Shown piece by piece: positions 36,057 to 44,491 of a stretch of 64,000 bases of DNA. The stretch comes from Syntrophomonadaceae bacterium. Its GTDB lineage: Bacteria; Bacillota; Syntrophomonadia; Syntrophomonadales; Syntrophomonadaceae. The notes beneath the pieces are model-generated. The model had not been told where the DNA came from. It ran no database searches and saw only the letters and a list, made by a program, of their open reading frames with translations. Each line of letters starts with the position of its first letter. Position 1 is the first letter of the stretch. The position numbers and the translations under genes are program-made. The stretch is taken from positions 28,085-92,084 of the forward strand of contig JAQWBP010000007.1 of the NCBI GenBank assembly GCA_028706315.1, read 5' to 3'.

Positions 36057-36086
36057 TTGACATATGGCGTCCTTATTGTGTTTATA
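36057..36086 (+). promoter_or_regulatory. Candidate promoter of the carbonic anhydrase gene
   Basis: TTGACA (36057-36062) followed 18 bases later by TTTATA (36081-36086). The leader of about 165 bases is AT-rich and I see no convincing gene in it. Confidence 0.4.
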
Positions 36087-36257
36087 ACGTTTGCTTATGC
36101 GCCGTGAATATTTACATAAATTTTGTACTAATCAGGTATTTTTTGATGACTGCCCAGGAAGTGCTGTTGCTAATATTTTCTTTGCTATAAATAATTATTT
36201 TAGTTTATGGGAATTTATACCTGTTTTCCTGAGTTATTTATATATGGAGGTGTTCGA

Positions 36258-36962
36258 ATGTCGGAAGTATTAGTTAACCAAGATTATTCCCTGGTAGTAC
36301 GCGACCTGGAAAAGTATGTGACCCTTTTTGAAGAGCAGTTCCCTCTGGAAGATTTCGCCAAAGGTGAGTTTAAGCAACACCCGGCGGTTACTTTACTCAC
36401 CTGTTCAGATGCACGTATGCCGGTTACCGTCTTTGGCCCCATCTTTAACCGGATTTTTTCGGTAGAGAATATCGGTAACCAGGTAAAAACGTCTGCAGGT
36501 TCAGTTTTGTATGGGTTGTTGCACCTGCACACCCCAGTAATGATAGTGGCCGGGCATACTGATTGCGGGGCTATAAATTCTGCTAATTCTAATTTTGTCG
36601 ACGAGCCGATGGCAATCAGAAATGAATTATCTATAGTAAAAAATTCGCTGGAAGATATCCTTTATAAGACAGGCTTTGTACCGGACGAGGATTCCGGACT
36701 AAAATTCAGCCAGCTGGCCGAGTTGAATGTGGATATGCAGGTAGAATATTTGTTAGCTCACCGTGCCGTAGCCAACCTGGTAGAAAAGAAGCACCTCATT
36801 ATATTAGGAATTATGGAAGATTTACATAATGTTCACGGAAACGGACATGCCAAACTTTATACCGTAAATGTTAATGGAGAAGTTGATCCCGAAGTCATAA
36901 AGAGCTATAGTAACCTCGGATTTATCGCCGATCGGGCCAGAAGGTTAACCCAGGTAAAATAA
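36258..36962 (+). CDS. Beta-class carbonic anhydrase
   Basis: Interconverts CO2 and bicarbonate. The 234-residue protein has the beta-class zinc ligands Cys49 (LTCSDARMP), His100 and Cys103 (AGHTDCGA) and the Asp51-Arg53 dyad. Residues 80-90 form the usual GSVLYGLLHL helix. Start ATG 36258 follows TATGGAGGTG; the open frame upstream to 36207 has no ribosome site. It is divergent from focA, so CO2/bicarbonate and formate functions share one intergenic region. It converges on ppx/gppA with an A-family hairpin between. Confidence 0.95.
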   Translation: MSEVLVNQDYSLVVRDLEKYVTLFEEQFPLEDFAKGEFKQHPAVTLLTCSDARMPVTVFGPIFNRIFSVENIGNQVKTSAGSVLYGLLHLHTPVMIVAGHTDCGAINSANSNFVDEPMAIRNELSIVKNSLEDILYKTGFVPDEDSGLKFSQLAELNVDMQVEYLLAHRAVANLVEKKHLIILGIMEDLHNVHGNGHAKLYTVNVNGEVDPEVIKSYSNLGFIADRARRLTQVK

Positions 36963-36963
36963 A

Positions 36964-37026
36964 GTGCAATGGGGACGGTTCCTGGCGCATTTTTTCAAAA
37001 TGCGCCAGGAACCGTCCCCATTGCAC
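36964..37026. repeat. GGGGACGGTTC-family inverted dimer (copy A6), probable bidirectional terminator
   Basis: Perfect 30-base arms (36964-36993 and 36997-37026) with loop TTC, core GGGGACGGTTCC, outer GTGCAAT, inner TGGCGCATTTT. It separates two convergent genes. Confidence 0.92.
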
Positions 37027-37028
37027 GT

Positions 37029-37901
37029 CTAATTCATTTCCCAGATTACCCCTTCGAGTAAGTCACTCTCACTGACGATTATCTCCTTTTTACCCAGGGT
37101 ATCCATAATGAGTAACATAACCATGGCACCGGCAGGGATTATATCGGCCCTTTCCGGCTGCAGTCCGGGCAGTCTTTTCCTAAGGGTTAACGGTAAACGT
37201 TCCAGCATATTGTATATATCAGCAACTTCGCACCGGTCGAGTACCTCTCCGTGTATTAGTTCCGAGCGATATTCTTCCAGTGATAATTTGATGGCTACAA
37301 TGGTTGTCGCTGTTCCTCCTACAAAAACCAGAGGATGAGAATTAAATCTTGCTTTTTGCATTGCTACTGGCGATAAAATCTTGGCGACCGTACTGATCGG
37401 CATTTTCGCTTCGGTTACCCGTACTGCCCCTAACGGCAGTGATAGCAAAAAAAGCTCTTTATCTTCGAGTATAAATTCGGTACTGCCTCCCCCCAGGTCT
37501 ACTACCAGGGGGGGATGTTCCAGTTTTAGGCCATTTTTCACCCCGGTATAGCTTAAATAGGCCTCCTCCTGCCCGTCTAGAATACGAATGGGCAGACTGC
37601 ACTGGTTAGCCGCCATTGCGATGAATTCGTCACGGTTATCTGCGTCACGCACAGCACTAGTAGCTACTGCCTCCCATGCATGGGCTTGATATTCATTTAT
37701 ACACTGCTGAAATCCTGCCAGGCAATCAATAGTCCTTTGCATAGCCGGAACACTAATAGTTCCTCTGGCATTAACCCCTTCACCTAGGCGGGTAGTTTTT
37801 AGGTCTTTGTAAACTGGAATAAGCCGGTTGTGTTCCTTATCCTTATCAGCTATCAGCAAGCGGCAGGAGTTAGTACCGATATCAATGGCAGCATATCGCA
37901 T
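37029..37901 (-). CDS. Ppx/GppA family phosphatase
   Basis: Exopolyphosphatase or guanosine pentaphosphate phosphohydrolase of the actin-like fold. The 290 residues match short, single-domain family members. Seen: YAAIDIGTNSCRLLIAD at the N-terminus, DLKTTRLGEGVNARGTIS near 35-53, VATSAVRDADNRDEFI near 79, ILDGQEEAYLSYTGV near 107, PPLVVDLGGGSTEFIL near 130 and VFVGGTATTIVAI near 196. GGAGAG site upstream. It follows the S1-domain gene across a terminator. Substrate choice (polyphosphate or pppGpp) is open. Confidence 0.93.
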   Translation of the reverse strand: MRYAAIDIGTNSCRLLIADKDKEHNRLIPVYKDLKTTRLGEGVNARGTISVPAMQRTIDCLAGFQQCINEYQAHAWEAVATSAVRDADNRDEFIAMAANQCSLPIRILDGQEEAYLSYTGVKNGLKLEHPPLVVDLGGGSTEFILEDKELFLLSLPLGAVRVTEAKMPISTVAKILSPVAMQKARFNSHPLVFVGGTATTIVAIKLSLEEYRSELIHGEVLDRCEVADIYNMLERLPLTLRKRLPGLQPERADIIPAGAMVMLLIMDTLGKKEIIVSESDLLEGVIWEMN

Positions 37902-37945
37902 GGCAATAAATCTCTCCTTAGTTTATTAGCAGGGCTGTTCTGAAC

Positions 37946-37970
37946 TAAAAAAGCACTCATAAAGAGTGCT
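37946..37970 (-). terminator. Terminator of the S1-domain gene
   Basis: Stem AGCACTC-TTTAT-GAGTGCT on the minus strand followed by TTTTTTAG, 14 bases past the stop codon. Confidence 0.85.
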
Positions 37971-37983
37971 ATTTATCGGTGGT

Positions 37984-38385
37984 TTACTGTGATGTTCTAT
38001 TGCGTCTTTTGGGTTCTAATCTATTTTTCAGTGGCTGCATCCTTTCATCACTTTCTTTTAAGAACTTGGCAATCTTATCGTCCAGGCTAATATTAGGCTT
38101 GTTAACAGGTCGGGATTGTCTACGCATTTCTGGCTTACGAGGTACTGTCTGTTTCATTGATAAGCCAATCTTTTTTCCGGCAACACTAAGTATTTTTACC
38201 TTTACTGTGTCACCTTCTTTAATAAAATCTTTGACATCCTTAACATAAGTGTCGGCTATTTCGGAAATGTGAACAAGTCCTACTTCTCCTCCTGGTAGTT
38301 CAATAAACGCGCCGAATTTTGTTATTCCCTGGACCTTTCCTTCAACTATCGCACCAGGTATAATATTAGTTTGTTCAGTAGGCAT
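37984..38385 (-). CDS. yabR: S1 RNA-binding domain protein (YabR-like)
   Basis: A 133-residue protein with one S1 domain at residues 5-75: IPGAIVEGKVQGITKFGAFIELPGGEVGLVHISEIADTYVKDVKDFIKEGDTVKVKILS. A basic, disordered tail (PRKPEMRRQSRPVNK and EPKRRNRTSQ) follows. Position after divIC matches B. subtilis yabR, thought to be a ribosome- or RNA-associated protein of ill-defined role. Start ATG 38385, downstream of GAGGGGG. It has its own promoter and terminator here, so it is a single-gene unit. Confidence 0.9.
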   Translation of the reverse strand: MPTEQTNIIPGAIVEGKVQGITKFGAFIELPGGEVGLVHISEIADTYVKDVKDFIKEGDTVKVKILSVAGKKIGLSMKQTVPRKPEMRRQSRPVNKPNISLDDKIAKFLKESDERMQPLKNRLEPKRRNRTSQ

Positions 38386-38420
38386 GAAATTATATGTCCC
38401 CCTCAAATTATACTAGACTA

Positions 38421-38449
38421 ATTGTATTAAATGCCAAGCAAGTAGTCAA
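38421..38449 (-). promoter_or_regulatory. Sigma-A promoter of yabR
   Basis: Minus strand TTGACT (38449-38444), 17-base spacer, TACAAT (38426-38421), 36 bases before the start codon. Confidence 0.7.
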
Positions 38450-38550
38450 TACGAAGATTAGGAGTTGAAGGCTAATAATACGCTCCAGGCTCCTGCCTCT
38501 TCGGCTTTTACTTAAAATATTATTCTTTCCCGAGACTAAAGAAATAATTC

Positions 38551-38841
38551 CTATTTATTCTCATCCCGGGTAATTTTTAGAACAGGCATTTCGCCTTCTT
38601 TAACCATTCCCAGCTGTTCACGGGCTATTTTTTCTACTGCTTCCGATGTATATACATTTTCTAATTCTTCCGTCAGGCGGGTATTTTCTTTTTCCAGTTG
38701 TTTTTGTTGTTCCACCAGCTTGGCTTTACGCTCGTTTAATATCATAACAGTTTTTATCCGCGGGGCCAGCGTAAATACCAGGAAAAAGCAGACCAGCCCG
38801 ACTATAATCAATTTTAACGGCGATTTTTTACCTTTACTCAT
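38551..38841 (-). CDS. divIC: Septum formation initiator DivIC/FtsB
   Basis: Small bitopic division protein that joins FtsL and DivIB at the septum. The 96 residues comprise a basic start (MSKGKKSPLK), one membrane helix (about 10-29, LIIVGLVCFFLVFTLAP), then a coiled coil (about 35-65, LNERKAKLVEQQKQLEKENTRLTEELENVY) and the family tail VEKIAREQLGMVKEGEMPVLKI. ATG 38841 follows GGGGAGG; a longer reading upstream belongs to the overlapping HTH gene. The eight-base overlap ATGAGTAA couples the two. Confidence 0.94.
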   Translation of the reverse strand: MSKGKKSPLKLIIVGLVCFFLVFTLAPRIKTVMILNERKAKLVEQQKQLEKENTRLTEELENVYTSEAVEKIAREQLGMVKEGEMPVLKITRDENK

Positions 38842-39064
38842 CAGTACTGTCCTCCCCGTTGAATAACCCCAGAATATCACCAGGAAGCACAATAACAACT
38901 TCGTAGCCTTTGGTGCGGGCACGATGAAACAGCGTAGCGACTGTACTAGGACTAATATCTAGCGTTCTGGCTATTTCATCGGAACTCTTACCCATCTCTT
39001 TTAGCGTTACTACCTGTTTCTCCCGAAAACTAAGTTTTTCTGCTCCCCGAATCTCTATATGCAT
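38834..39064 (-). CDS. Small LuxR/sigma-region-4-type HTH protein
   Basis: A 76-residue protein that is almost only a helix-turn-helix: KLSFREKQVVTLKEMGKSSDEIARTLDISPSTVATLFHRARTKGYE, as in LuxR C-terminal domains. No sensor domain. A GDILGLFNGEDSTDE tail follows. It stands between yabQ and divIC and overlaps divIC by eight bases. B. subtilis has no gene in this place. It could regulate the division or spore genes around it; unproven. Start ATG 39064, weak ribosome site. Confidence 0.8.
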   Translation of the reverse strand: MHIEIRGAEKLSFREKQVVTLKEMGKSSDEIARTLDISPSTVATLFHRARTKGYEVVIVLPGDILGLFNGEDSTDE

Positions 39065-39170
39065 ATTAGCAACAACTCTATCCACAATTTTTCCACAATC
39101 TGTGGACAAATTTAGTATATCAGTTGTTCGGGGAGTAGATCAAGAATTCCTGCTTGCTAGAATTAAATTT

Positions 39171-39602
39171 TTATACATTACCATCATCATCTGGTGGTAC
39201 ACCTTTATTTCTTTTAAATATATTCAGGCGAATATTTATAACTACAATAATCGGCTTTTTCATGGCTTTTCCTAGCAGGGAAAATAGATAAACAGTTATC
39301 CGGGCAGCTTTATTGATATAACGGTTCAGCCGTTTTGCTAACGAGTAATAATAAATCAATATACCCATAAATAAGGATATTAGAACATATACCCTCATTT
39401 CTCCCCCGTTTATCCACAACATACCCACAAAAACGACAAGGATCATGACAATCCAGATGATAAAGTCCAGGATATACAAGGAATACTTACCTAACCCGGC
39501 CAGCCTGACGCTCAGCTGGTAATAGTGGAATATTAAGCCTGCCAGTATTCCGAGTATTAGTGTATAAACAAAGGCTTGCACCTGGGCAAAAAGCCCTGAC
39601 AA
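39171..39602 (-). CDS. yabQ: Spore cortex biosynthesis protein YabQ
   Basis: Mother-cell membrane protein needed for cortex formation. The 143-residue protein has three to four helices (LFAQVQAFVYTLILGILAGLIFHYYQL, YSLYILDFIIWIVMILVVFVGMLWIN, VYVLISLFMGILIYY) and a C-terminal amphipathic segment. A basic/acid tail of KRNKGVPPDDDGN ends the protein. TTG start (39602) behind GGGGGAAAAG. In Bacillus it directly follows yabP; here a 400-base repeat element separates them. Confidence 0.9.
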   Translation of the reverse strand: MSGLFAQVQAFVYTLILGILAGLIFHYYQLSVRLAGLGKYSLYILDFIIWIVMILVVFVGMLWINGGEMRVYVLISLFMGILIYYYSLAKRLNRYINKAARITVYLFSLLGKAMKKPIIVVINIRLNIFKRNKGVPPDDDGNV

Positions 39603-39667
39603 AACTTTTCCCCCTTTCCCCCTGCTTACGAATTGTTAATTTTGAATTTTTAATTGTGAATGAAGGT

Positions 39668-40000
39668 AGGAATGTTTTCACATTCCTTTGGCTTCAGTAA
39701 TTCAACGCGGGTTCGCTTACGCTCACACGCAGATTTTATTTGATTTACGCGGATCTTTTTTTAGACGCAGACTGACGCAGAATTTTACGACTCGCGCAGA
39801 CTTTTTATTAATTATTAAAAAGTGCAAAGCACTTTTTGTAGAACCCTAACAATAAAAGAAAAAATCAGCGGTAATCATAATAATCAGTGAAAATCAGCGT
39901 CTATAAATCCGGCGGAATCTGTGGATGTAAAAAAATCTGCGTCAAATAAATCAGCGGTAATCATAATAATCAGCGAAGATCAGCGTCTATAAAATCTGTG
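39668..40000. repeat. C-type repeat cluster between yabP and yabQ
   Basis: Runs of CTGCGT/CAGCGG words separated by AATCATAATAATCA, arranged on both sides of an AAAGTGC-AAA-GCACTTT hairpin (about 39819-39835). It starts with an AGGAATG...CATTCCT hairpin and TTCAACGCGGGTTCGCTTACGCTCACACGCAGAT. No gene seen in the 400 bases. Confidence 0.85.
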
Positions 40001-40001
40001 G

Positions 40002-40271
40002 CTATTTTAAGAGCCGGGTTAGTATGTTTTTACTTTTGGCTTTTATATCTGTACCCTGGGCTTTGTACTCCATACTAGTTACCGTCCCTTCCAGGGTGAC
40101 TTTGCCCTCATCAAGGTTTAGCATGGTGACATGAAGCCCTTGACCTAATACCACCAGGAATCCGTTAACTGTTTCCAGCAAAATTTCGTCTTCATCAAAA
40201 GTATTTACGTTGTTAATCCCGGTAAGGTTGAGTTTGCTGCGATTAACTAGCAAAAGAGAATGATCGGACAT
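40002..40271 (-). CDS. yabP: Sporulation protein YabP
   Basis: An 89-residue mother-cell protein required for forespore coat or cortex assembly. Typical sequence: HSLLLVNRSKLNLTGINNVNTFDEDEILLETVNGFLVVLGQGLHVTMLNLDEGKVTLEGTVTSMEY. AAGGAGGCGAG precedes the ATG. A terminator separates it from rqcP upstream and a sigma-E-like promoter lies between, so yabP and yabQ probably form a sporulation-only unit. Confidence 0.95.
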   Translation of the reverse strand: MSDHSLLLVNRSKLNLTGINNVNTFDEDEILLETVNGFLVVLGQGLHVTMLNLDEGKVTLEGTVTSMEYKAQGTDIKAKSKNILTRLLK

Positions 40272-40335
40272 GAACTCGCCTCCTTATTTTACCGAAGGTA
40301 ATAGTTTCTCTTTGCAGATCAAAAGAATCTTATAC

Positions 40336-40367
40336 AAAAATATGCAGCAACTAGGTCATTTTATGAC
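40336..40367 (-). promoter_or_regulatory. Candidate sigma-E promoter of yabP
   Basis: Minus strand TCATAAA (about 40367-40360) and CATATTTTT (40344-40336), 15 bases apart, similar to the sigma-E pattern (ATA ... CATACANT). yabP is sigma-E-dependent in B. subtilis. Confidence 0.35.
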
Positions 40368-40391
40368 TCGCAATAGATATAAAAAATCAGA

Positions 40392-40424
40392 AAATTAAAA
40401 ATGCCCTGATTAAACAGGGCATTT
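40392..40424 (-). terminator. Terminator of hup-rqcP
   Basis: Stem AAATGCCCTG / CAGGGCATTT followed on the minus strand by TTTAATTTT. The stem begins inside the last bases of rqcP. Confidence 0.85.
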
Positions 40425-40665
40425 ACTCTATAATCTTATATAGATTTTTAGCTTCACTAGCTTTTATATTTTCCTGGATATCAATAACTTCATAAACAGT
40501 TTTTCTGTCACCTGAATTTATGGTGATCATGTCTCCTGGTTTTACTTTACTGGAGGGCTTAGCTACCCTGCCATTAATTAGGACCCTATCGCCGTCCGCA
40601 AATTCTCTGGCAACCGTCCTTCGCTTAATAATTCGAGATACCTTTAGGAATTTATCTAGTCGCAT
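40423..40665 (-). CDS. rqcP: S4-domain ribosome quality-control protein RqcP (YabO)
   Basis: An 80-residue S4-fold RNA-binding protein; in B. subtilis it works with RqcH in adding alanine tails to stalled chains on 50S subunits. It begins MRLDKFLKVSRIIKRRTVAREFADGDRVLINGRVAKPSSKVKPGDMITI, the full S4 motif. Its ATG directly follows the hup stop codon with no gap, so translation is coupled. Confidence 0.93.
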   Translation of the reverse strand: MRLDKFLKVSRIIKRRTVAREFADGDRVLINGRVAKPSSKVKPGDMITINSGDRKTVYEVIDIQENIKASEAKNLYKIIE

Positions 40666-40938
40666 CTATACCAGCGCATCTTTTAACGCTTTTCCGGCCT
40701 TGAAGGCTGGTACTCTAGTTGCAGGAATGTCGATTTCTTCACCAGTTTGAGGATTTCTTCCTTTTCTGGCCTGACGATCTCTAGGTTCAAAAGTGCCAAA
40801 ACCTATAAGCTGAACTTTGTCACCTGATTGTAAGGTGCCCTGAACCGTATCAAAAAAAGCATTTACGACCTTTTCGATGTCTTTTTTTGTCATACCAGTT
40901 TTTGTAGCAACCTGCCCAACTAATTCTGTTTTATTCAA
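40666..40938 (-). CDS. HU-type DNA-binding protein
   Basis: A 90-residue histone-like dimer that bends DNA. It has [64 protein letters not shown] with the beta-arm proline, and the end [15 protein letters not shown]. Start is TTG 40938 after AGGAGGG. It stands between mazG and rqcP, where Clostridia commonly keep a hup gene. Confidence 0.97.
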   Translation of the reverse strand: MNKTELVGQVATKTGMTKKDIEKVVNAFFDTVQGTLQSGDKVQLIGFGTFEPRDRQARKGRNPQTGEEIDIPATRVPAFKAGKALKDALV

Positions 40939-41039
40939 GAAACTATCCCTCCTTAGTTTATGGTATATTATGCTATTCGCTGTTTTGAGGCATTATCCTT
41001 TTTTTGCAGCGAAAAACTTAAACTTTAGCAACTGTTTTG

Positions 41040-41807
41040 TTACAGGCCTTTACCTTTAGCCTCATCCCATATTTTATCCATTTCCTGCAGAGTTAAATCA
41101 CTAAATTCCTTGTTGGCGCTCTTTATCTTTTTTTCTATGTAATTAAAGCGGCGAGCAAATTTATCATTAGAAGCCTGCAGGGCTTCTTCAGGTTCGATAT
41201 CTTTTATCCGGGCTACATTAACCAAGGCAAAAAACACGTCACCCATTTCTTCTTTTAATTCCTCGCTATTAGATGCATTACCAAGTTCATCAACTTCTTC
41301 TTTAAACTTATCGAGGGCTCCGTCTACATTTGGCCAGTCAAATCCAACCCGGGCTGCCTTTTCCTGCATTTTTTCTGCTCTCATGAGAGCAGGTAGGATA
41401 ATCGGGATGCCTTCTAGAAGATATTTTTTGCCTTCTTTTTTCTTGAAGCCTTCCCAGTTGTCCATGACATCATCACTAGTCTTTAAGTCCATGGTGCCAA
41501 ATACATGAGGGTGCCTGTCCACCATTTTTCTACTGACCGTCCTGGCTACCGCGGCAAAATCAAAATGTCCCTCACGTTCGGCCAAGGCCGCATGAAAAAC
41601 AACTTGCAGCAATAGATCACCCAGTTCTTCTTGTAATTTTTCCTTATCACCTATTTTTATAGCCTCGATGACTTCATAGCTTTCTTCGATCAGGTATCTG
41701 ACTAGGGATTCGTGGGTTTGTTCCCTATCCCAAGGGCATCCCCCCGGTCCCAGCAGCCTGTCCATTATTGCCATAAGTTCATCTAAAGCTTCACCATTTT
41801 TCCCCAT
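41040..41807 (-). CDS. mazG: Nucleoside triphosphate pyrophosphohydrolase MazG
   Basis: Removes pyrophosphate from (d)NTPs. The 255-residue protein has two MazG domains: GGCPWDREQTHESLVRYLIEESYEVIEAIKIGDKEKLQEELGDLLLQVVFHA near 21-75, with the EExxE and ExxD metal sites, and a second domain around 165-225 (FKEEVDEL...EEMGDVFFALVNVARI). B. subtilis YabN carries an extra N-terminal methylase domain; that domain is absent here. ATG 41807 follows GAGGGG. Confidence 0.95.
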   Translation of the reverse strand: MGKNGEALDELMAIMDRLLGPGGCPWDREQTHESLVRYLIEESYEVIEAIKIGDKEKLQEELGDLLLQVVFHAALAEREGHFDFAAVARTVSRKMVDRHPHVFGTMDLKTSDDVMDNWEGFKKKEGKKYLLEGIPIILPALMRAEKMQEKAARVGFDWPNVDGALDKFKEEVDELGNASNSEELKEEMGDVFFALVNVARIKDIEPEEALQASNDKFARRFNYIEKKIKSANKEFSDLTLQEMDKIWDEAKGKGL

Positions 41808-41853
41808 AATACCCCTCACTTGCTGCGCAATAATTTTTAATGTTTAATGAATG

Positions 41854-42100
41854 TAGGAATGCTGCCGCATTCCATATATTTCAGTAATTCAACGCAGATT
41901 TTCGCTGATTATTTATGATTACCGCGGATTTTTTCTTTTGTATTTTTAATATTTACGAAAGTGCCATGCACTTTCATATAAAAAGTTAAAAAAAGAGATC
42001 TGCGTAAATCATATAAAATCTGCGTGTGAGCGTTAGCGAACCCGCGTTTAATTAATGGAATAAAAGAAATGCGGGTGCATTTCAACCACCATTAAATTTT
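41854..42100. repeat. C-type repeat element between spoVB and mazG
   Basis: GGAATGCTGCCGCATTCC hairpin, then TTCAACGCAGATTTTCGCTGATT, an AAAGTGC-CAT-GCACTTT hairpin at about 41958-41974, then the inverted counterpart (ATCTGCGTAAATCAT ... CTGCGTGTGAGCGTTAGCGAACCCGCG). Roughly dyad-symmetric over 200 bases. No gene in the interval. Confidence 0.85.
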
Positions 42101-42130
42101 AAGAATTAAAAATTCATAATTATCCCCAGT

Positions 42131-43684
42131 CTATACTCCGCCGGTGATTTTCTTTAACATGCTTATGTCCAGTTCTTTGAGCAAGACTAGTAGTACGCCG
42201 TAAATCCCGACTCCTATAGTTATGGCTATCAGGGTAGATATGTGGGAATTTATATCTGCTCCCACCAGGGCCTGATAGCAGAATTTCACTCCTAGAGCCA
42301 TTATAACCGTTACCAGACCAATTTTCACGAATCTGCCGATTTCGTAGGGAACTCCAGTCAGTTTCTTTAAAGCAATTATATTTAAAAGTGAACCTATCGT
42401 AAAGGCTAAGACGGTGCCAATAGCTGCACCTTTAATATTAAGCATAGGCACACTAGTAAGGCTGAAGTTAAAGATTACTTTGAGTATGCCGGTAACTACC
42501 AGGTGGCGCATGGCTATTTCCGGACGCCCTATCCCCTGCAGTCCCGCGCTGGATAGCTGGAAAGCGGCCAGGACGATACAAGAAAAGGCCAGGGGTTCCA
42601 GGGGAACACCAGCCTCCGGCTTACCGTAAAGTAAGTCACATATTTGGAAGGCCAGGATGTATAAACCGGCTGCACAGGGAAAAGAGATAATGGTCCCGGC
42701 TCTAAACCCATAGTTTAGCCGGCTATTTAAAAGGCGATTATCCTTTTGCGCCATAGCCTGAGATATAGCTGGTACCATACTGGTAGATATAGAAATAGTA
42801 AAAATGGTAGGCAGGCTTATAAGTACTGCCGCCATACCGGCCAGCTGCCCGTATAAGGCTGTAGCCTGTGAGGTAGTATAGTTTAGTGCCATCAATCGCC
42901 CCGGCACAATAATAGCATCGAGCATCTGCACCAGGGGCAGCACTACGGCTCCAAAAGATACTGGTATCGCCAGGCGAACCATTTCTTTACCCAGGTCTAT
43001 AGACTTAGCTCCGGAATAAACCAGAGGCTTACCTGAGGCTTTTTCTGTTTTTTTAAAGCGGTAATAATATATACCTAAAACTGCCAGGCCAACTATACCT
43101 CCGACTACTGCACCAAATGTGGCTCCGGCAGCTGAGTATTCAATACCCCGGGGGAAAAGTACGAATGCCAGGATTAAAACTGCTGTGACCCGGAATAATT
43201 GTTCAATTACTTGTGATACCGCTGTAGGTATCATGGATTGTTGACCTTGAAAGTAGCCCCTAAAAACTGACATTAGGCCGGCAAAAAAGATAGCTGGTGC
43301 TACTGCCAGTATGGGATAATATGCCCGAGGTTCTTTTAAAACAAAGTTGGCTAGAAAATGGGCCGATTGCATTACCAGAATAGATAGAATTATGCCGAAA
43401 ATAAATAACATTATGAGTGATACCCGGAATATTTTCCGGCTGTCACCTGTATAACCTTCGGTTTCTTTCCGCGATACTAGTACTGAAATAGCTACGGGTA
43501 CTCCTGCCGTGGCTAGGGCCAGGATGGTAGTATATATCGGATAAGCCATTTGGTAAAGGCCCATACCTTCGTCTTCGATAAGCCGGGCTAACGGGATGCG
43601 GTAAACAGCTCCCAACACTTTACTTATGGCCCCGGCTATGCTTAAAATCACAGCTCCCTTGAGGAAATTCTGCCGATTATCCAT
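42131..43684 (-). CDS. spoVB: Stage V sporulation protein B / lipid-linked polysaccharide flippase (MOP superfamily)
   Basis: A 517-residue, about 14-helix transporter. The family start is seen (FLKGAVILSIAGAISKVLGAVYRIPLARLIEDEGMGLYQMAYPIYTTILALATAGVPVAISVLV), as are FRGYFQGQQSMIPTAVSQVIEQLFRV near 155 and PVSFGAVVLPLVQMLDAIIVPGRL near 245. Position between mazG and spoVT equals that of B. subtilis yabM, a SpoVB paralogue, so the gene could serve lipid II or a different glycan. ATG 43684 after GGGGAGG. Confidence 0.9.
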   Translation of the reverse strand: MDNRQNFLKGAVILSIAGAISKVLGAVYRIPLARLIEDEGMGLYQMAYPIYTTILALATAGVPVAISVLVSRKETEGYTGDSRKIFRVSLIMLFIFGIILSILVMQSAHFLANFVLKEPRAYYPILAVAPAIFFAGLMSVFRGYFQGQQSMIPTAVSQVIEQLFRVTAVLILAFVLFPRGIEYSAAGATFGAVVGGIVGLAVLGIYYYRFKKTEKASGKPLVYSGAKSIDLGKEMVRLAIPVSFGAVVLPLVQMLDAIIVPGRLMALNYTTSQATALYGQLAGMAAVLISLPTIFTISISTSMVPAISQAMAQKDNRLLNSRLNYGFRAGTIISFPCAAGLYILAFQICDLLYGKPEAGVPLEPLAFSCIVLAAFQLSSAGLQGIGRPEIAMRHLVVTGILKVIFNFSLTSVPMLNIKGAAIGTVLAFTIGSLLNIIALKKLTGVPYEIGRFVKIGLVTVIMALGVKFCYQALVGADINSHISTLIAITIGVGIYGVLLVLLKELDISMLKKITGGV

Positions 43685-43789
43685 TTCAGTCCTCCCCATT
43701 TACGTGCAAACTATTATATCACAGTACAAAACAAGGTGTAAGCAGTTTTACTCCAGGGTATGGTAGGGTGTAAAGACGTAGGCAAACTA

Positions 43790-43821
43790 AAAGAAGCGAT
43801 CTTATGAATATAAGACCGCTT
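43790..43821 (-). terminator. Terminator of spoVT
   Basis: Stem AAGCGGTCTTAT / ATAAGATCGCTT with one mismatch, then CTTTTAG on the minus strand, 14 bases past the stop. Confidence 0.7.
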
Positions 43822-43834
43822 ATGGGCAAAATCT

Positions 43835-44395
43835 TTATTGTTCCATTTGCTTAGCCAGGAAACCTGCTGCTGTTTCAGACAATTTGACCTCGAGATCTCC
43901 CAGTTTTACACCGGGTTCCTTACTAACCAGAATAACGGCTCCAATAGGATCACCCTGGGAAATAATTGGGGCTATGACCTGGGATTTTACCGTGTATTCC
44001 CGGTCATCGTTCTGTATGACATGCATGTTTTCATCATTTGCATCAAGATCGTTCATTACCAAAGTTGTTCTGTCTTCTAATGCCTTTTCTACGGCTATAC
44101 CTATAGCTTTGGTCAAAAATTCTTTTTTATTAGCTCCAGCCACGGCAATAATAACATCGCGATCTGCAATTAGTGAAATATGGCCGACAGTTTCATTTAA
44201 GGAATCTGCATATTCTTTAGCAAAAGTTCCCAATTCACCTATGGGGGAATATTTTTTCAATATAACTTCACCTTCACGGTCAACGAAAATTTCCAGAGGG
44301 TCACCCTCACGTATGCGTAGAGTTCTGCGTATCTCTTTGGGAATTACTACTCTTCCCAGGTCGTCGATGCGGCGAACAATTCCTGTTGCTTTCAA
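43835..44395 (-). CDS. spoVT: Stage V sporulation regulator SpoVT
   Basis: Forespore regulator that adjusts sigma-G genes. The 186 residues hold an AbrB-type swapped-hairpin DNA-binding domain (MKATGIVRRIDDLGRVVIPKEIRRTLRIREGDPLEIFVDREGEVILKKYSPI) and a C-terminal GAF domain (about 60-180). The start codon is TTG 44395 with AAGGAGGG nine bases upstream; no ATG fits the conserved N-terminus. A sigma-G-like promoter stands 65 bases upstream. Confidence 0.97.
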   Translation of the reverse strand: MKATGIVRRIDDLGRVVIPKEIRRTLRIREGDPLEIFVDREGEVILKKYSPIGELGTFAKEYADSLNETVGHISLIADRDVIIAVAGANKKEFLTKAIGIAVEKALEDRTTLVMNDLDANDENMHVIQNDDREYTVKSQVIAPIISQGDPIGAVILVSKEPGVKLGDLEVKLSETAAGFLAKQMEQ

Positions 44396-44460
44396 TTTAC
44401 AAATATCCCTCCTTTTTTCATAATATCAAAATGTTGTTTTTTATTTTTGTTTCTTAGTGA

Positions 44461-44491
44461 TAGTATATAACTCAAAATCCCCTTTTATTCA
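44461..44491 (-). promoter_or_regulatory. Candidate sigma-G promoter of spoVT
   Basis: Minus strand TGAATA (44491-44486), 18-base spacer, TATACTA (44467-44461), close to the sigma-G pattern (GAATA ... CATACTA). A 28-codon open frame (44588-44502) also lies here but has no ribosome site. Confidence 0.5.

Noticed and set aside
36091..36273. 60-codon open frame upstream of carbonic anhydrase
   Set aside because: No ribosome site; it overlaps the real start in another frame and reads the untranslated leader.
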